A stretch of 64,000 bases of DNA from Hydractinia symbiolongicarpus. Its lineage: Eukaryota; Cnidaria; Hydrozoa; Anthoathecata; Hydractiniidae. The DNA is taken from positions 22,114,001-22,178,000 of the forward strand of contig NC_079888.1 in assembly GCF_029227915.1 (NCBI RefSeq), read 5' to 3'. Shown here one piece after another: positions 13,891-26,059 of the stretch. Position 1 is the first letter of the stretch. Each line of letters begins with the position of its first letter. A program made the position numbers and the translations under genes. The notes under the pieces are model-generated. The model was not told the origin of the DNA. It saw nothing but the letters and a program-made list of their open reading frames with translations, and did not search any database.

Positions 13891-15270
13891 ATGGGCTTTA
13901 GTGGTGAAATAATAATTTAAAAAATCGTTCGGGAAATGAGTTTACACCCTGGGTACTTTCTTTCTATACTTTTGACTATACGGGCCGAGTCCGGGGTTTA
14001 CGTGAAATGGCGGGTTTTAGTTTGCCGGCGATTAAACTTCTTTTATTCAGCGTCTCATCAAAAATGAAAACATTCTTGAAAACTACAAGTCTTATGCGTT
14101 TTAGTGGTGATAAAATAGTATAAAAAAATCGTTTTGGAAATGAGTTTACTCCCTGGGTACTTTCTTTGTATACATTCGACTACACGGGCCAAGCCCGAGA
14201 TTTAGGGGAAATAGCTGGTTTTCGTTTGCCGGCGATTAAACCTCTTTCATTAAGCGTCTCATCAAAAAAGAAAACATTTTTAAAAACTACAAGTCTCATG
14301 CGTTTTAGTGGTGAAAAAATAATTTAAAAAATCGTTCGGGAAATGAGTTTACTCCCTGGGTACTTTCTTTGTATACATTTGACTATACGGGCCGAGTCCT
14401 TGATTTACGGGAAGTCGCAGGTTTTTGTTTGCCGGCGATTAAACTTCTTTTATTCAGCGTCTCATCAAAAATGAAAACATTTTTGAAAACTACAAGTCTC
14501 ATGCGTTTTAATGGTGAAATAACAATTTAAAAAATCGTTCGGGAAATGAGTTTACTCCCTGGGTACTTTCTTTGTATACATTCGACTATACGGGCCAAGC
14601 CCGGAATTTACGGGAAGTCGCACGTTTTCGTTTGCCGGCGATTAAACTTCTTTTATTCAGCGTCTCATCAAAAATGAAAACATTTTTGAAAACTACAAGT
14701 CTCATGGGCTTTAGTGGTGAAATAATAATTTAAAAAATCCTTCGGGAAATGAGTTTACACCCTGGGTACTTTCTTTGTATACTTTTGACTATACGGGCCG
14801 AGTCCGGGATTTACGGGAAATCGCAGGTTTTCGTTTGCCGTCGGTTAAACTTCTTTTATTCAGCGTCTCATCAAAAATGAAAACATTTTTAAAAACTACA
14901 AGTCTCATGGGCTTTAGTGGTGAAATAATAATTTAAAAAATCGTTCGGGAAATGAGTTTACACCCTGGGTACTTTCTTTCTATACTTTTGACTATACGGG
15001 CCGAGTCCGGGGTTTACGTGAAATGGCGGGTTTTAGTTTGCCGGTGATTAAACTTCTTTTATTCAGCGTCTCATCAAAAATGAAAACATTCTTGAAAACT
15101 ACAAGTCTTATGCGTTTTAGTGGTGATAAAATAGTATAAAAAAATCGTTTTGGAAATGAGTTTACTCCCTGGGTACTTTCTTTGTATACATTCGACTACA
15201 CGGGCCAAGCCCGAGATTTAGGGGAAATAGCTGGTTTTCGTTTGCCAGCGATTAAACCTCTTTCATTAAG
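13891..15270 (+). repeat. Extra partial copy of the 5-monomer units
   Basis: This segment matches 9424-10803 at 4467-bp displacement and the following 15314-16693 at 1423 bp. It carries TTTCTATAC markers at 13952 and 14968, again 1016 bp apart. It sits between the two large duplication copies, as expected if unequal exchange started from these 5-monomer units. Confidence 0.75.
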
Positions 15271-18200
15271 CGTCTCATCAAAAATGAAAACATTTTTAAA
15301 AACTACAAGTCTCATGGGCTTTAGTGGTGAAATAATAATTTAAAAAATCGTTCGGGAAATGAGTTTACACCCTGGGTACTTTCTTTCTATACTTTTGACT
15401 ATACGGGCCGAGTCCGGGGTTTACGTGAAATGGCGGGTTTTAGTTTGCCGGCGATTAAACTTCTTTTATTCAGCGTCTCATCAAAAATGAAAACATTCTT
15501 GAAAACTACAAGTCTTATGCGTTTTAGTGGTGATAAAATAGTATAAAAAAATCGTTTTGGAAATGAGTTTACTCCCTGGGTACTTTCTTTGTATACATTC
15601 GACTACACGGGCCAAGCCCGAGATTTAGGGGAAATAGCTGGTTTTCGTTTGCCGGCGATTAAACCTCTTTCATTAAGCGTCTCATCAAAAAAGAAAACAT
15701 TTTTAAAAACTACAAGTCTCATGCGTTTTAGTGGTGAAAAAATAATTTAAAAAATCGTTCGGGAAATGAGTTTACTCCCTGGGTACTTTCTTTGTATACA
15801 TTTGACTATACGGGCCGAGTCCTTGATTTACGGGAAGTCGCAGGTTTTCGTTTGCCGGCGATTAAACTTCTTTTATTCAGCGTCTCATCAAAAATGAAAA
15901 CATTTTTGAAAACTACAAGTCTCATGCGTTTTAATGGTGAAATAACAATTTAAAAAATCGTTCGGGAAATGAGTTTACTCCCTGGGTACTTTCTTTGTAT
16001 ACATTCGACTACACGGGCCAAGCCCGGAATTTACGGGAAGTCGCACGTTTTCGTTTGCCGGCGATTAAACTTCTTTTATTCAGCGTCTCATCAAAAATGA
16101 AAACATTTTTGAAAACTACAAGTCTCATGGGCTTTAGTGGTGAAATAATAATTTAAAAAATCCTTCGGGAAATGAGTTTACACCCTGGGTACTTTCTTTG
16201 TATACTTTTGACTATACGGGCCGAGTCCGGGATTTACGGGAAATCGCAGGTTTTCGTTTGCCGTCGGTTAAACTTCTTTTATTCAGCGTCTCATCAAAAA
16301 TGAAAACATTTTTAAAAACTACAAGTCTCATGGGCTTTAGTGGTGAAATAATAATTTAAAAAATCGTTCGGGAAATGAGTTTACACCCTGGGTACTTTCT
16401 TTCTATACTTTTGACTATACGGGCCGAGTCCGGGGTTTACGTGAAATGGCGGGTTTTAGTTTGCCGGTGATTAAACTTCTTTTATTCAGCGTCTCATCAA
16501 AAATGAAAACATTCTTGAAAACTACAAGTCTTATGCGTTTTAGTGGTGATAAAATAGTATAAAAAAATCGTTTTGGAAATGAGTTTACTCCCTGGGTACT
16601 TTCTTTGTATACATTCGACTACACGGGCCAAGCCCGAGATTTAGGGGAAATAGCTGGTTTTCGTTTGCCAGCGATTAAACCTCTTTCATTAAGCGTCTCA
16701 TCAAAAATGAAAACATTTTTAAAAACTACAAGTCTCATGCGTTTTAGTGGTGAAAAAATAATTTAAAAAATCGTTCGGGAAATGAGTTTACTCCCTGGGT
16801 ACTTTCTTTGTATACATTTGACTATACGGGCCGAGTCCTTGATTTACGGGAAGTCGCAGGTTTTCGTTTGCCGGCGATTAAACTTCTTTTATTCAGCGTC
16901 TCATCAAAAATGAAAACATTTTTGAAAACTACAAGTCTCATGCGTTTTAATGGTGAAATAACAATTTAAAAAATCGTTCGGGAAATGAGTTTACTCCCTG
17001 GGTACTTTCTTTGTATACATTCGACTATACGGGCCAAGCCCGGAATTTACGGGAAGTCGCACGTTTTCGTTTGCCGGCGATTAAACTTCTTTTATTCAGC
17101 GTCTCATCAAAAATGAAAACATTTTTGAAAACTACAAGTCTCATGGGCTTTAGTGGTGAAATAATAATTTAAAAAATCCTTCGGGAAATGAGTTTACACC
17201 CTGGGTACTTTCTTTGTATACTTTTGACTATACGGGCCGAGTCCGGGATTTACGGGAAATCGCAGGTTTTCGTTTGCCGTCGGTTAAACTTCTTTTATTC
17301 AGCGTCTCATCAAAAATGAAAACATTTTTGAAAACTACAAGTCTCATGCGTTTTAGTAGTGAAAAAATAATTTAAAAAATCGTTCGGGAAATGAGTTTAC
17401 TCCCTGGGTACTTTCTTTGAATACTTTTGATTATACGGGCCGAGTCCGGGGTTTACGGGAAATGGCGGGTTTTCGTTTGCCGGCGATTAAACTTCTTTTA
17501 TTTTGTGTCTCATCAAAAATAAAAACATTTTTGAAAACTACAAGTCTCATGCGTTTTAGTGGTGAAAAGATAATTTAAAAAATTGTTTTGGAAATGAGTT
17601 TACTCACAGGGTACTTTCTTTGTATACATTCGACTATACGGGCCAAGCCCGGGATTTACGGGAAATCGCGGGTTTTCGTTTGCCGGTGATTAAACAACTT
17701 TCATTAAGCGTATCATAAAAAATGAAAACATATTTGAAACCTACAAGTCTCATGCGTTCTAGTGGTGAAAAAATATTTTAAAAAATCGTTCCGGAAATGA
17801 GTTTACTCCCTGGGTACTTTCTTTGTATACTCTTGACTATACGAGCCGAGACCGGGATTTACCGGAAATCGCAGGTTTTCGTTTGCCGGCGATTAAACTT
17901 CTTTTATTCAGCGTCTCATCAAAAATGAAAACATTTTTAAAAACTACAAGTCTCATGCGTTTTAGTGGTGAAATAATAATTTAAAAAATCGTTCTGGAAA
18001 TGAGTTTACTCACAGGGTATTTTCTTTGTATACTTTTGACTATACGGGCCGAGTCCGGGATTTACGGGAAGTCGCGGGTTTTTGTTTGCCGGCGATTAGA
18101 ATTCTTTTATTCAGCGTCTCATCAAAAATGAAAACATTTTTAAAAACTACAAGTCTCATGGGCTTTAGTGGTGAAATAATAATTTAAAAAATCATTTGAG

Positions 18201-19780
18201 AAATGAGTTTACTCCCTGGGTACTTTCTTTGTATACTCTTGACTATACGAGCCGAGACCGGGATTTACCGGAAATCGCAGGTTTTCGTTTGCCGGCGATT
18301 AAACTTCTTTTATTCAGCGTCTCATCAAAAATGAAAACATTTTTAAAAACTACAAGTCTCATGCGTTTTAGTGGTGAAATAATAATTTAAAAAATCGTTC
18401 TGGAAATGAGTTTACTCACAGGGTATTTTCTTTGTATACTTTTGACTATACGGGCCGAGTCCGGGATTTACGGGAAATCGCAGGTTTTCGTTTGCCGTCG
18501 GTTAAACTTCTTTTATTCAGCGTCTCATCAAAAATGAAAACAATTTTGAAAACTACAAGTCTCATGCGTTTTAGTGGTGAAAAAGTAATTTAAAAAATCG
18601 TTCGGGAAATGAGTTTACTCCCTGGGTACTTTCTTTGAATACTTTTGATTATACGGGCCGAGTCCGGGGTTTACGGGAAATCGCGGTTTTCGTTTGCCGG
18701 GGATTAAACTTCTTTTATTCAGCGTCTCATCAAAAATGAAAACATTTTTGAAAACTACAAGTCTCATGCGTTTTAGTGGTGAAAAGATAATTTATAAAAT
18801 CGTTTTGGAAATGAGTTTACTCACAGGGTACTTTCTTTGTATACATTCGACTATACGGGCCAAACCCGGGATTTACGGGAAATCGCGGGTTTTCGTTTGC
18901 CGGCGATTAAACCACTTTCATTAGGCGTCTCATCAAAAATGAAAACATTACTGAAAACTACAAGTCTCATGCGTTTTAGTGGTGAAAAAATAATTTAAGA
19001 AATCGTTCGGGAAATGAGTTTACTCCCTGGGTGCTTTCTTTGTATACTTTTGACTATACGGGCGGAGTCCGGGTATTACGGGAAGTCGCAGGTTTTCGTT
19101 TGCCGGCGATTAAACTTCTTTTATTCAGCGTCTCATCAAAAATGAAAACATTTTTAAAAACTACAAGTCTCATGGGCTTTAGTGGTGAAATAATAATTTA
19201 AAAAATCGTTCGGGAAATGAGTTTACACCCTGGGTACTTTCTTTCTATACTTTTGACTATACGGGCCGAGTCCGGGGTTTACGTGAAATGGCGGTTTTTA
19301 GTTTGCCGGCGATTAAACTTCTTTTATTCAGCGTCTCATCAAAAATGAAAACATTTTTGAAAACTACAAGTCTCATGCCTTTTAGTGGTGAAAAAGAAAT
19401 TTAAAAAATCGTGCGGGAAATGAGTTTACTCCCTGGGTACTTTCTTTGTATACATTCGACTACACGGGCCAAGCCCGAGATTTAGGGGAAATCGCTGGTT
19501 TTCGTTTGCCGGCGATTAAACCTCTTTCATTAAGCGTCTCATCAAAAATGAAAACATTTTTGAAAACTACAAGTCTCATGCGTTTTAGTGGTGAAAAAAT
19601 AATTTAAAAAAACGTTCGGGAAATGAGTTTACACCCTGGGTACTTTCTTTGTATACTTTTGACTATACGGGCCGAGTCCGGGATTTACGGGAAATCGCAG
19701 GTTTTCGTTTGCCGTCGGTTAAACTTCTTTTATTCAGCGTCTCATCAAAAATGAAAACATTTTTGAAAACTACAAGTCTC
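15271..19780 (+). repeat. 4.5-kb segmental duplication, copy 2
   Basis: Second copy of 9380-13890. Differences I noticed include TAATTTC at 10909 against TACTTTC here, AAACATC against AAACTTC near 18499, AAAATAATTT against AAAGTAATTT near 18592, GGGAATTACG against GGGTATTACG near 19072, and GAGTTCGGG against GAGTCCGGG near 19677. The copies are thus very similar but not identical, which argues against a simple assembly duplication. Confidence 0.8.
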
Positions 19781-20800
19781 ATGCGTTTTAGTGGTGAAAA
19801 GATAATTTATAAAATCGTTTTGGAAATGAGTTTACTCACAGGGTACTTTCTTTGTATACATTCGACTATACGGGCCAAACCCGGGATTTACGGGAAATCG
19901 CGGGTTTTCGTTTGCCGGCGATTAAACCACTTTCATTAGGCGTCTCATCAAAAATGAAAACATTACTGAAAACTACAAGTCTCATGCGTTTTAGTGGTGA
20001 AAAAATAATTTAAGAAATCGTTCGGGAAATGAGTTTACTCCCTGGGTGCTTTCTTTGTATACTTTTGACTATACGGGCGGAGTCCGGGTATTACGGGAAG
20101 TCGCAGGTTTTCGTTTGCCGGCGATTAAACTTCTTTTATTCAGCGTCTCATCAAAAATGAAAACATTTTTAAAAACTACAAGTCTCATGGGCTTTAGTGG
20201 TGAAATAATAATTTAAAAAATCGTTCGGGAAATGAGTTTACACCCTGGGTACTTTCTTTCTATACTTTTGACTATACGGGCCGAGTCCGGGGTTTACGTG
20301 AAATGGCGGTTTTTAGTTTGCCGGCGATTAAACTTCTTTTATTCAGCGTCTCATCAAAAATGAAAACATTTTTGAAAACTACAAGTCTCATGCCTTTTAG
20401 TGGTGAAAAAGAAATTTAAAAAATCGTGCGGGAAATGAGTTTACTCCCTGGGTACTTTCTTTGTATACATTCGACTACACGGGCCAAGCCCGAGATTTAG
20501 GGGAAATCGCTGGTTTTCGTTTGCCGGCGATTAAACCTCTTTCATTAAGCGTCTCATCAAAAATGAAAACATTTTTGAAAACTACAAGTCTCATGCGTTT
20601 TAGTGGTGAAAAAATAATTTAAAAAAACGTTCGGGAAATGAGTTTACACCCTGGGTACTTTCTTTGTATACTTTTGACTATACGGGCCGAGTCCGGGATT
20701 TACGGGAAATCGCAGGTTTTCGTTTGCCGTCGGTTAAACTTCTTTTATTCAGCGTCTCATCAAAAATGAAAACATTTTTGAAAACTACAAGTCTCATGCG
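19781..20800 (+). repeat. 5-monomer tandem copy of 18.77-19.78 kb (1015 bp)
   Basis: TTTCTATAC markers at 19233 and 20248 are 1015 bp apart and the flanking monomers match in order. Both copies share GGGTATTACGGG (19072 and 20087), a change absent from the equivalent place at 13182. This unit was therefore probably duplicated after the larger 5890-bp event. Confidence 0.75.
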
Positions 20801-21129
20801 TTTTAGTGGTGAAAAAATAATTTAAAAAATCGTTCGGGAAATGAGTTTACTCCCTGGGTACTTTCTTTGAATACTTTTGATTATACGGGCCGAGTCCGGG
20901 GTTTACCGGAAATCGCAGGTTTTCGTTTGCCGGCGATTAAACTTCTTTTATTCAGCGTCTCATCAAAAATGAAAACATTTTTGAAAACTACAAGTCTCAT
21001 GCGTTTTAGTGGTGAAAAAATAATTTAAAAAATCGTTCTGGAAATGAGTTTACTCACAGGGTATTTTCTTTGTATATATTCGACTATACGGGCCAAGCCC
21101 GGGATTTACGGGAAATTGCGGGTTTTCGT
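20801..21129 (+). repeat. Satellite monomers at a domain junction
   Basis: Between one and two monomers join the preceding 5-monomer domain to the next one. They contain a TTTGAATAC type and a TTTGTATATATTCG type that resemble monomers inside the following units. Nothing else is visible. Confidence 0.65.
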
Positions 21130-22550
21130 TTGCGGGCGATTAAACATCTTTTATTCAGCGTCTCATCAAAAATGAAAACATTTTTAAAAACTACAAGTCT
21201 CATGCGTTTTAGTGGTGAAAAAATAATTTAAAAAATCGTTCGGGAAATGAGTTTACTCCCTGGGTACTTTCTTTGAATACTTTTGATTATACGGGCCGAG
21301 TCCGGGGTTTACGGGAAATGGCGGGTTTTCGTTTGCCGGCGATTAAACTTCTTTTATTTAGTGTCTCATCAAAAATGAAAACATTTTTGAAAACTACAAG
21401 TCTCATGCGTTTTAGTGGTGAAAAGATAATTTAAAAAATTGTTTTGGAAATGAGTTTACTCACAGGGTACTTTCTTTGTATACATTCGACTATACGGGCC
21501 AAGCCCGGGATTTACGGGAAATCGCGGGTTTTCGTTTGCCGGTGATTAAACAACTTTCATTAAGCGTCTCATAAAAAATGAAAACATTTTTGAAACCTAC
21601 AAGTCTCATGCGTTCTAGTGGTGATAAAATAATTTAAAAAATCGTTCGGGAAATGAGTTTACTCCCTGGGTACTTTCTTTGTATACTTTTGACTATACGG
21701 GCCGAGTCCGGGATTTACGGGAAGTCGCGGGTTTTCGTTTGTCGGCGATTAGAATCCTTTTATTCAGCGTCTCATCAAAAATGAAAACATTTTTAAAAAC
21801 TACAAGTCTCATGGGCTTTAGTGGTGAAATAATAATTTAAAAAATCATTTGAGAAATGAGTTTACTCCCTGGGTACTTTCTTTGTATACTCTTGACTATA
21901 CGGGCCGAGACCGGGATTTACCGGAAATCGCAGGTTTTCGTTTGCCGGCGATTAAACTTCTTTTATTCAGCGTCTCATCAAAAATGAAAACATTTTTGAA
22001 AACTACAAGTCTCATGCGTTTTAGTGGTGAAAAAATAATTTAAAAAATCGTTCTGGAAATGAGTTTACTCACAGGGTATTTTCTTTGTATATATTCGACT
22101 ATACGGGCCAAGCCCGGGATTTACGGGAAATTGCGGGTTTTCGTTTGCGGGCAATTAAACATCTTTTATTCAGCGTCTCATCAAAAATGAAAACATTTTT
22201 AAAAACTACAAGTCTCATGCGGTTTAGTGGTGAAAAAATAATTTAAAAAATCGTTTGAGAAATGAGTTTACACCCTGGGTACTTTCTTTGTATACTTTTG
22301 ATTATACAAGCTGAGTCCGGGGTTTACGGGAAATGGCGGGTTCTCGTTTGCCGGCGATTAAACTTCTTTTAATCAGCGTCTCATCAAAAATGAAAACATT
22401 TTTGAAAACTACAAATCTCATGCGTTTTAGTGGTGAAAAAATAATTTTAAAAATCGTTCGGAAAATGAGTTTACTCCCTGGGTACTTTCTTTGTATACTT
22501 TCGACAATACGGGCCGAGTCCGAGATTTACGGGAAATCGCGGTTTTTCGT
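21130..22550 (+). repeat. 7-monomer higher-order unit (1421 bp)
   Basis: Matches 22551-23971 at exactly 1421 bp (7 x 203). Shared rare features are TTTGCGGGCGATTAAACATC, GTTTGTCGGCGATTAGAATCC, GATTATACAAGCTGAG and CATTTGAGAAATGAG. The left edge is set where the copies start to agree. Confidence 0.85.
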
Positions 22551-24174
22551 TTGCGGGCGATTAAACATCTTTTATTCAGCGTCTCATCAAAAATGAAAAC
22601 ATTTTTAAAAACTACAAGTCTCATGCGTTTTAGTGGTGAAAAAATAATTTAAAAAATCGTTCGGGAAATGAGTTTACTCCCTGGGTACTTTCTTTGAATA
22701 CTTTTGATTATACGGGCCGAGTCCGGGGTTTACGGGAAATGGCGGGTTTTCGTTTGCCGGCGATTAAACTTCTTTTATTTAGTGTCTCATCAAAAATGAA
22801 AACATTTTTGAAAACTACAAGTCTCATGCGTTTTAGTGGTGAAAAGATAATTTAAAAAATTGTTTTGGAAATGAGTTTACTCACAGGGTACTTTCTTTGT
22901 ATACATTCGACTATACGGGCCAAGCCCGGGATTTACGGGAAATCGCGGGTTTTCGTTTGCCGGTGATTAAACAACTTTCATTAAGCGTCTCATAAAAAAT
23001 GAAAACATTTTTGAAACCTACAAGTCTCATGCGTTCTAGTGGTGATAAAATAATTTAAAAAATCGTTCGGGAAATGAGTTTACTCCCTGGGTACTTTCTT
23101 TGTATACTTTTGACTATACGGGCCGAGTCCGGGATTTACGGGAAGTCGCGGGTTTTCGTTTGTCGGCGATTAGAATCCTTTTATTCAGCGTCTCATCAAA
23201 AATGAAAACATTTTTAAAAACTACAAGTCTCATGGGCTTTAGTGGTGAAATAATAATTTAAAAAATCATTTGAGAAATGAGTTTACTCCCTGGGTACTTT
23301 CTTTGTATACTCTTGACTATACGGGCCGAGACCGGGATTTACCGGAAATCGCAGGTTTTCGTTTGCCGGCGATTAAACTTCTTTTATTCAGCGTCTCATC
23401 AAAAATGAAAACATTTTTGAAAACTACAAGTCTCATGCGTTTTAGTGGTGAAAAAATAATTTAAAAAATCGTTCTGGAAATGAGTTTACTCACAGGGTAT
23501 TTTCTTTGTATATATTCGACTATACGGGCCAAGCCCGGGATTTACGGGAAATTGCGGGTTTTCGTTTGCGGGCAATTAAACATCTTTTATTCAGCGTCTC
23601 ATCAAAAATGAAAACATTTTTAAAAACTACAAGTCTCATGCGGTTTAGTGGTGAAAAAATAATTTAAAAAATCGTTTGAGAAATGAGTTTACACCCTGGG
23701 TACTTTCTTTGTATACTTTTGATTATACAAGCTGAGTCCGGGGTTTACGGGAAATGGCGGGTTCTCGTTTGCCGGCGATTAAACTTCTTTTAATCAGCGT
23801 CTCATCAAAAATGAAAACATTTTTGAAAACTACAAATCTCATGCGTTTTAGTGGTGAAAAAATAATTTTAAAAATCGTTCGGAAAATGAGTTTACTCCCT
23901 GGGTACTTTCTTTGTATACTTTCGACAATACGGGCCGAGTCCGAGATTTACGGGAAATCGCGGTTTTTCGTTTGCCGGCGATTAAACTTCTTTTATTCAG
24001 CGTCTCATCAAAAATGAAAACATTTTTGAAAACTACAAGTCTCATGCGTTTTAGTGGTGAAAAAATAATTTAAAAAATCGTTCGGGAAATGAGTTTACTC
24101 CCTGGGTACTTTCTTCGTATACTTTTGACTATACGGGCCGAGTCCGGGATTTACGGGAAGTCGCGGGTTTTCGG
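22551..24174 (+). repeat. 8-monomer higher-order unit, copy 1 (1624 bp)
   Basis: Seven monomers of this unit match the preceding one; the eighth, with TTTCTTCGTATAC and TCGGTTGCCGG near 24110-24180, is extra. The whole eight-monomer set recurs at 24175-25798, displaced by 1624 bp (8 x 203). Confidence 0.85.
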
Positions 24175-25798
24175 TTGCCGGCGATTAAACTTCTTTTATT
24201 CAGCGTCTCATCAAAAATGAAAACATTTTTAAAAACTACAAGTCTCATGCGTTTTAGTGGTGAAAAAATAATTTAAAAAATCGTTCGGGAAATGAGTTTA
24301 CTCCCTGGGTACTTTCTTTGAATACTTTTGATTATACGGGCCGAGTCCGGGGTTTACGGGAAATGGCGGGTTTTCGTTTGCCGGCGATTAAACTTCTTTT
24401 ATTTAGTGTCTCATCAAAAATGAAAACATCTTTGAAAACTACAAGTCTCATGCGTTTTAGTGGTGAAAAGATAATTTAAAAAATTGTTTTGGAAATGAGT
24501 TTACTCACAGGGTACTTTCTTTGTATACATTCGACTATACGGGCCAAGCCCGGGATTTACGGGAAATCGCGGGTTTTCGTTTGCCGGTGATTAAACAACT
24601 TTCATTAAGCGTCTCATAAAAAATGAAAACATTTTTGAAACCTACAAGTCTCATGCGTTCTAGTGGTGATAAAATAATTTAAAAAATCGTTCGGGAAATG
24701 AGTTTACTCCCTGGGTACTTTCTTTGTATACTTTTGACTATACGGGCCGAGTCCGGGATTTACGGGAAGTCGCGGGTTTTCGTTTGTCGGCGATTAGAAT
24801 CCTTTTATTCAGCGTCTCATCAAAAATGAAAACATTTTTAAAAACTACAAGTCTCATGGGCTTTAGTGGTGAAATAATAATTTAAAAAATCATTTGAGAA
24901 ATGAGTTTACTCCCTGGGTACTTTCTTTGTATACTCTTGACTATACGGGCCGAGACCGGGATTTACCGGAAATCGCAGGTTTTCGTTTGCCGGCGATTAA
25001 ACTTCTTTTATTCAGCGTCTCATCAAAAATGAAAACATTTTTGAAAACTACAAGTCTCATGCGTTTTAGTGGTGAAAAAATAATTTAAAAAATCGTTCTG
25101 GAAATGAGTTTACTCACAGGGTATTTTCTTTGTATATATTCGACTATACGGGCCAAGCCCGGGATTTACGGGAAATTGCGGGTTTTCGTTTGCGGGCAAT
25201 TAAACATCTTTTATTCAGCGTCTCATCAAAAATGAAAACATTTTTAAAAACTACAAGTCTCATGCGGTTTAGTGGTGAAAAAATAATTTAAAAAATCGTT
25301 TGAGAAATGAGTTTACACCCTGGGTACTTTCTTTGTATACTTTTGATTATACAAGCTGAGTCCGGGGTTTACGGGAAATGGCGGGTTCTCGTTTGCCGGC
25401 GATTAAACTTCTTTTAATCAGCGTCTCATCAAAAATGAAAACATTTTTGAAAACTACAAATCTCATGCGTTTTAGTGGTGAAAAAATAATTTTAAAAATC
25501 GTTCGGAAAATGAGTTTACTCCCTGGGTACTTTCTTTGTATACTTTCGACAATACGGGCCGAGTCCGAGATTTACGGGAAATCGCGGTTTTTCGTTTGCC
25601 GGCGATTAAACTTCTTTTATTCAGCGTCTCATCAAAAATGAAAACATTTTTGAAAACTACAAGTCTCATGCGTTTTAGTGGTGAAAAAATAATTTAAAAA
25701 ATCGTTCGGGAAATGAGTTTACTCCCTGGGTACTTTCTTCGTATACTTTTGACTATACGGGCCGAGTCCGGGATTTACGGGAAGTCGCGGGTTTTCGG
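24175..25798 (+). repeat. 8-monomer higher-order unit, copy 2 (1624 bp)
   Basis: Near-identical to the previous unit. One visible difference is ACATCTTTG near 24427 where the other copies have ACATTTTTG. The same TTTCTTCGTATAC monomer closes the unit and is present once more near 26145, suggesting that a further, diverged unit follows. Confidence 0.85.
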
Positions 25799-25943
25799 TT
25801 GCCGGCGATTAAACTTCTTTTATTCAGCGTCTCATCAAAAATGAAAACATTTTTAAAAACTACAAGTCTCATGGGCTTTAGTGGTGAAAATATAACATAA
25901 ATAATCGTTCGGGAAATGAGTTTACTCCCTGGGTACTTTCTTT

Positions 25944-25961
25944 GTATACTTTTGACTATAC
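25944..25961. repeat. GTATA ... TATAC inverted repeat
   Basis: At monomer positions 34-51 GTATA and TATAC flank an 8-base centre. The centre is CTTTTGAC in one class and CATTCGAC in the other, with the arms kept in most copies. A subtype changes the left arm to GTATGCATTCG and so weakens it. Confidence 0.6.
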
Positions 25962-25973
25962 GGGCCGAGTCCG
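25961..25973. repeat. Short GC hairpin CGGGC-CGA-GTCCG
   Basis: At monomer positions 51-63 the arms CGGGC and GTCCG can pair with one G-T (G-U in RNA) pair. In the other monomer class the same place reads CGGGC-CAA-GCCCG, a perfect 5-bp stem. The potential structure therefore survives in both classes, although the bases differ. Confidence 0.55.
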
Positions 25974-26037
25974 GGATTTACGGGAAATCGCAGGTTTTCG
26001 TTTGCCGGCGATTAAACTTCTTTTATTCAGCGTCTCA

Positions 26038-26059
26038 TCAAAAATGAAAACATTTTTGA
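26038..26059. repeat. Perfect 9-bp dyad with AAAA loop inside the monomer
   Basis: TCAAAAATG is followed by AAAA and then CATTTTTGA, its exact reverse complement. It lies at monomer positions 128-149 and is present in most copies across the array. A common variant ends CATTTTTAA and loses one or two outer pairs; the CATTACTGA variant destroys the stem. It could extrude as a cruciform or fold as a hairpin in a transcript; no function is shown by the sequence. Confidence 0.85.

Noticed and set aside
9380-19780. Large near-identical duplication as a pure assembly artefact
   Set aside because: Several single-base differences and a later nested duplication distinguish the copies, so an exact duplication error is unlikely. 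Collapse or expansion elsewhere in the array cannot be excluded without reads.
25944-25973. Promoter-like TTGACT and TATACT words in each monomer
   Set aside because: Their order and spacing do not form a bacterial promoter, and the context is a eukaryote-type satellite.
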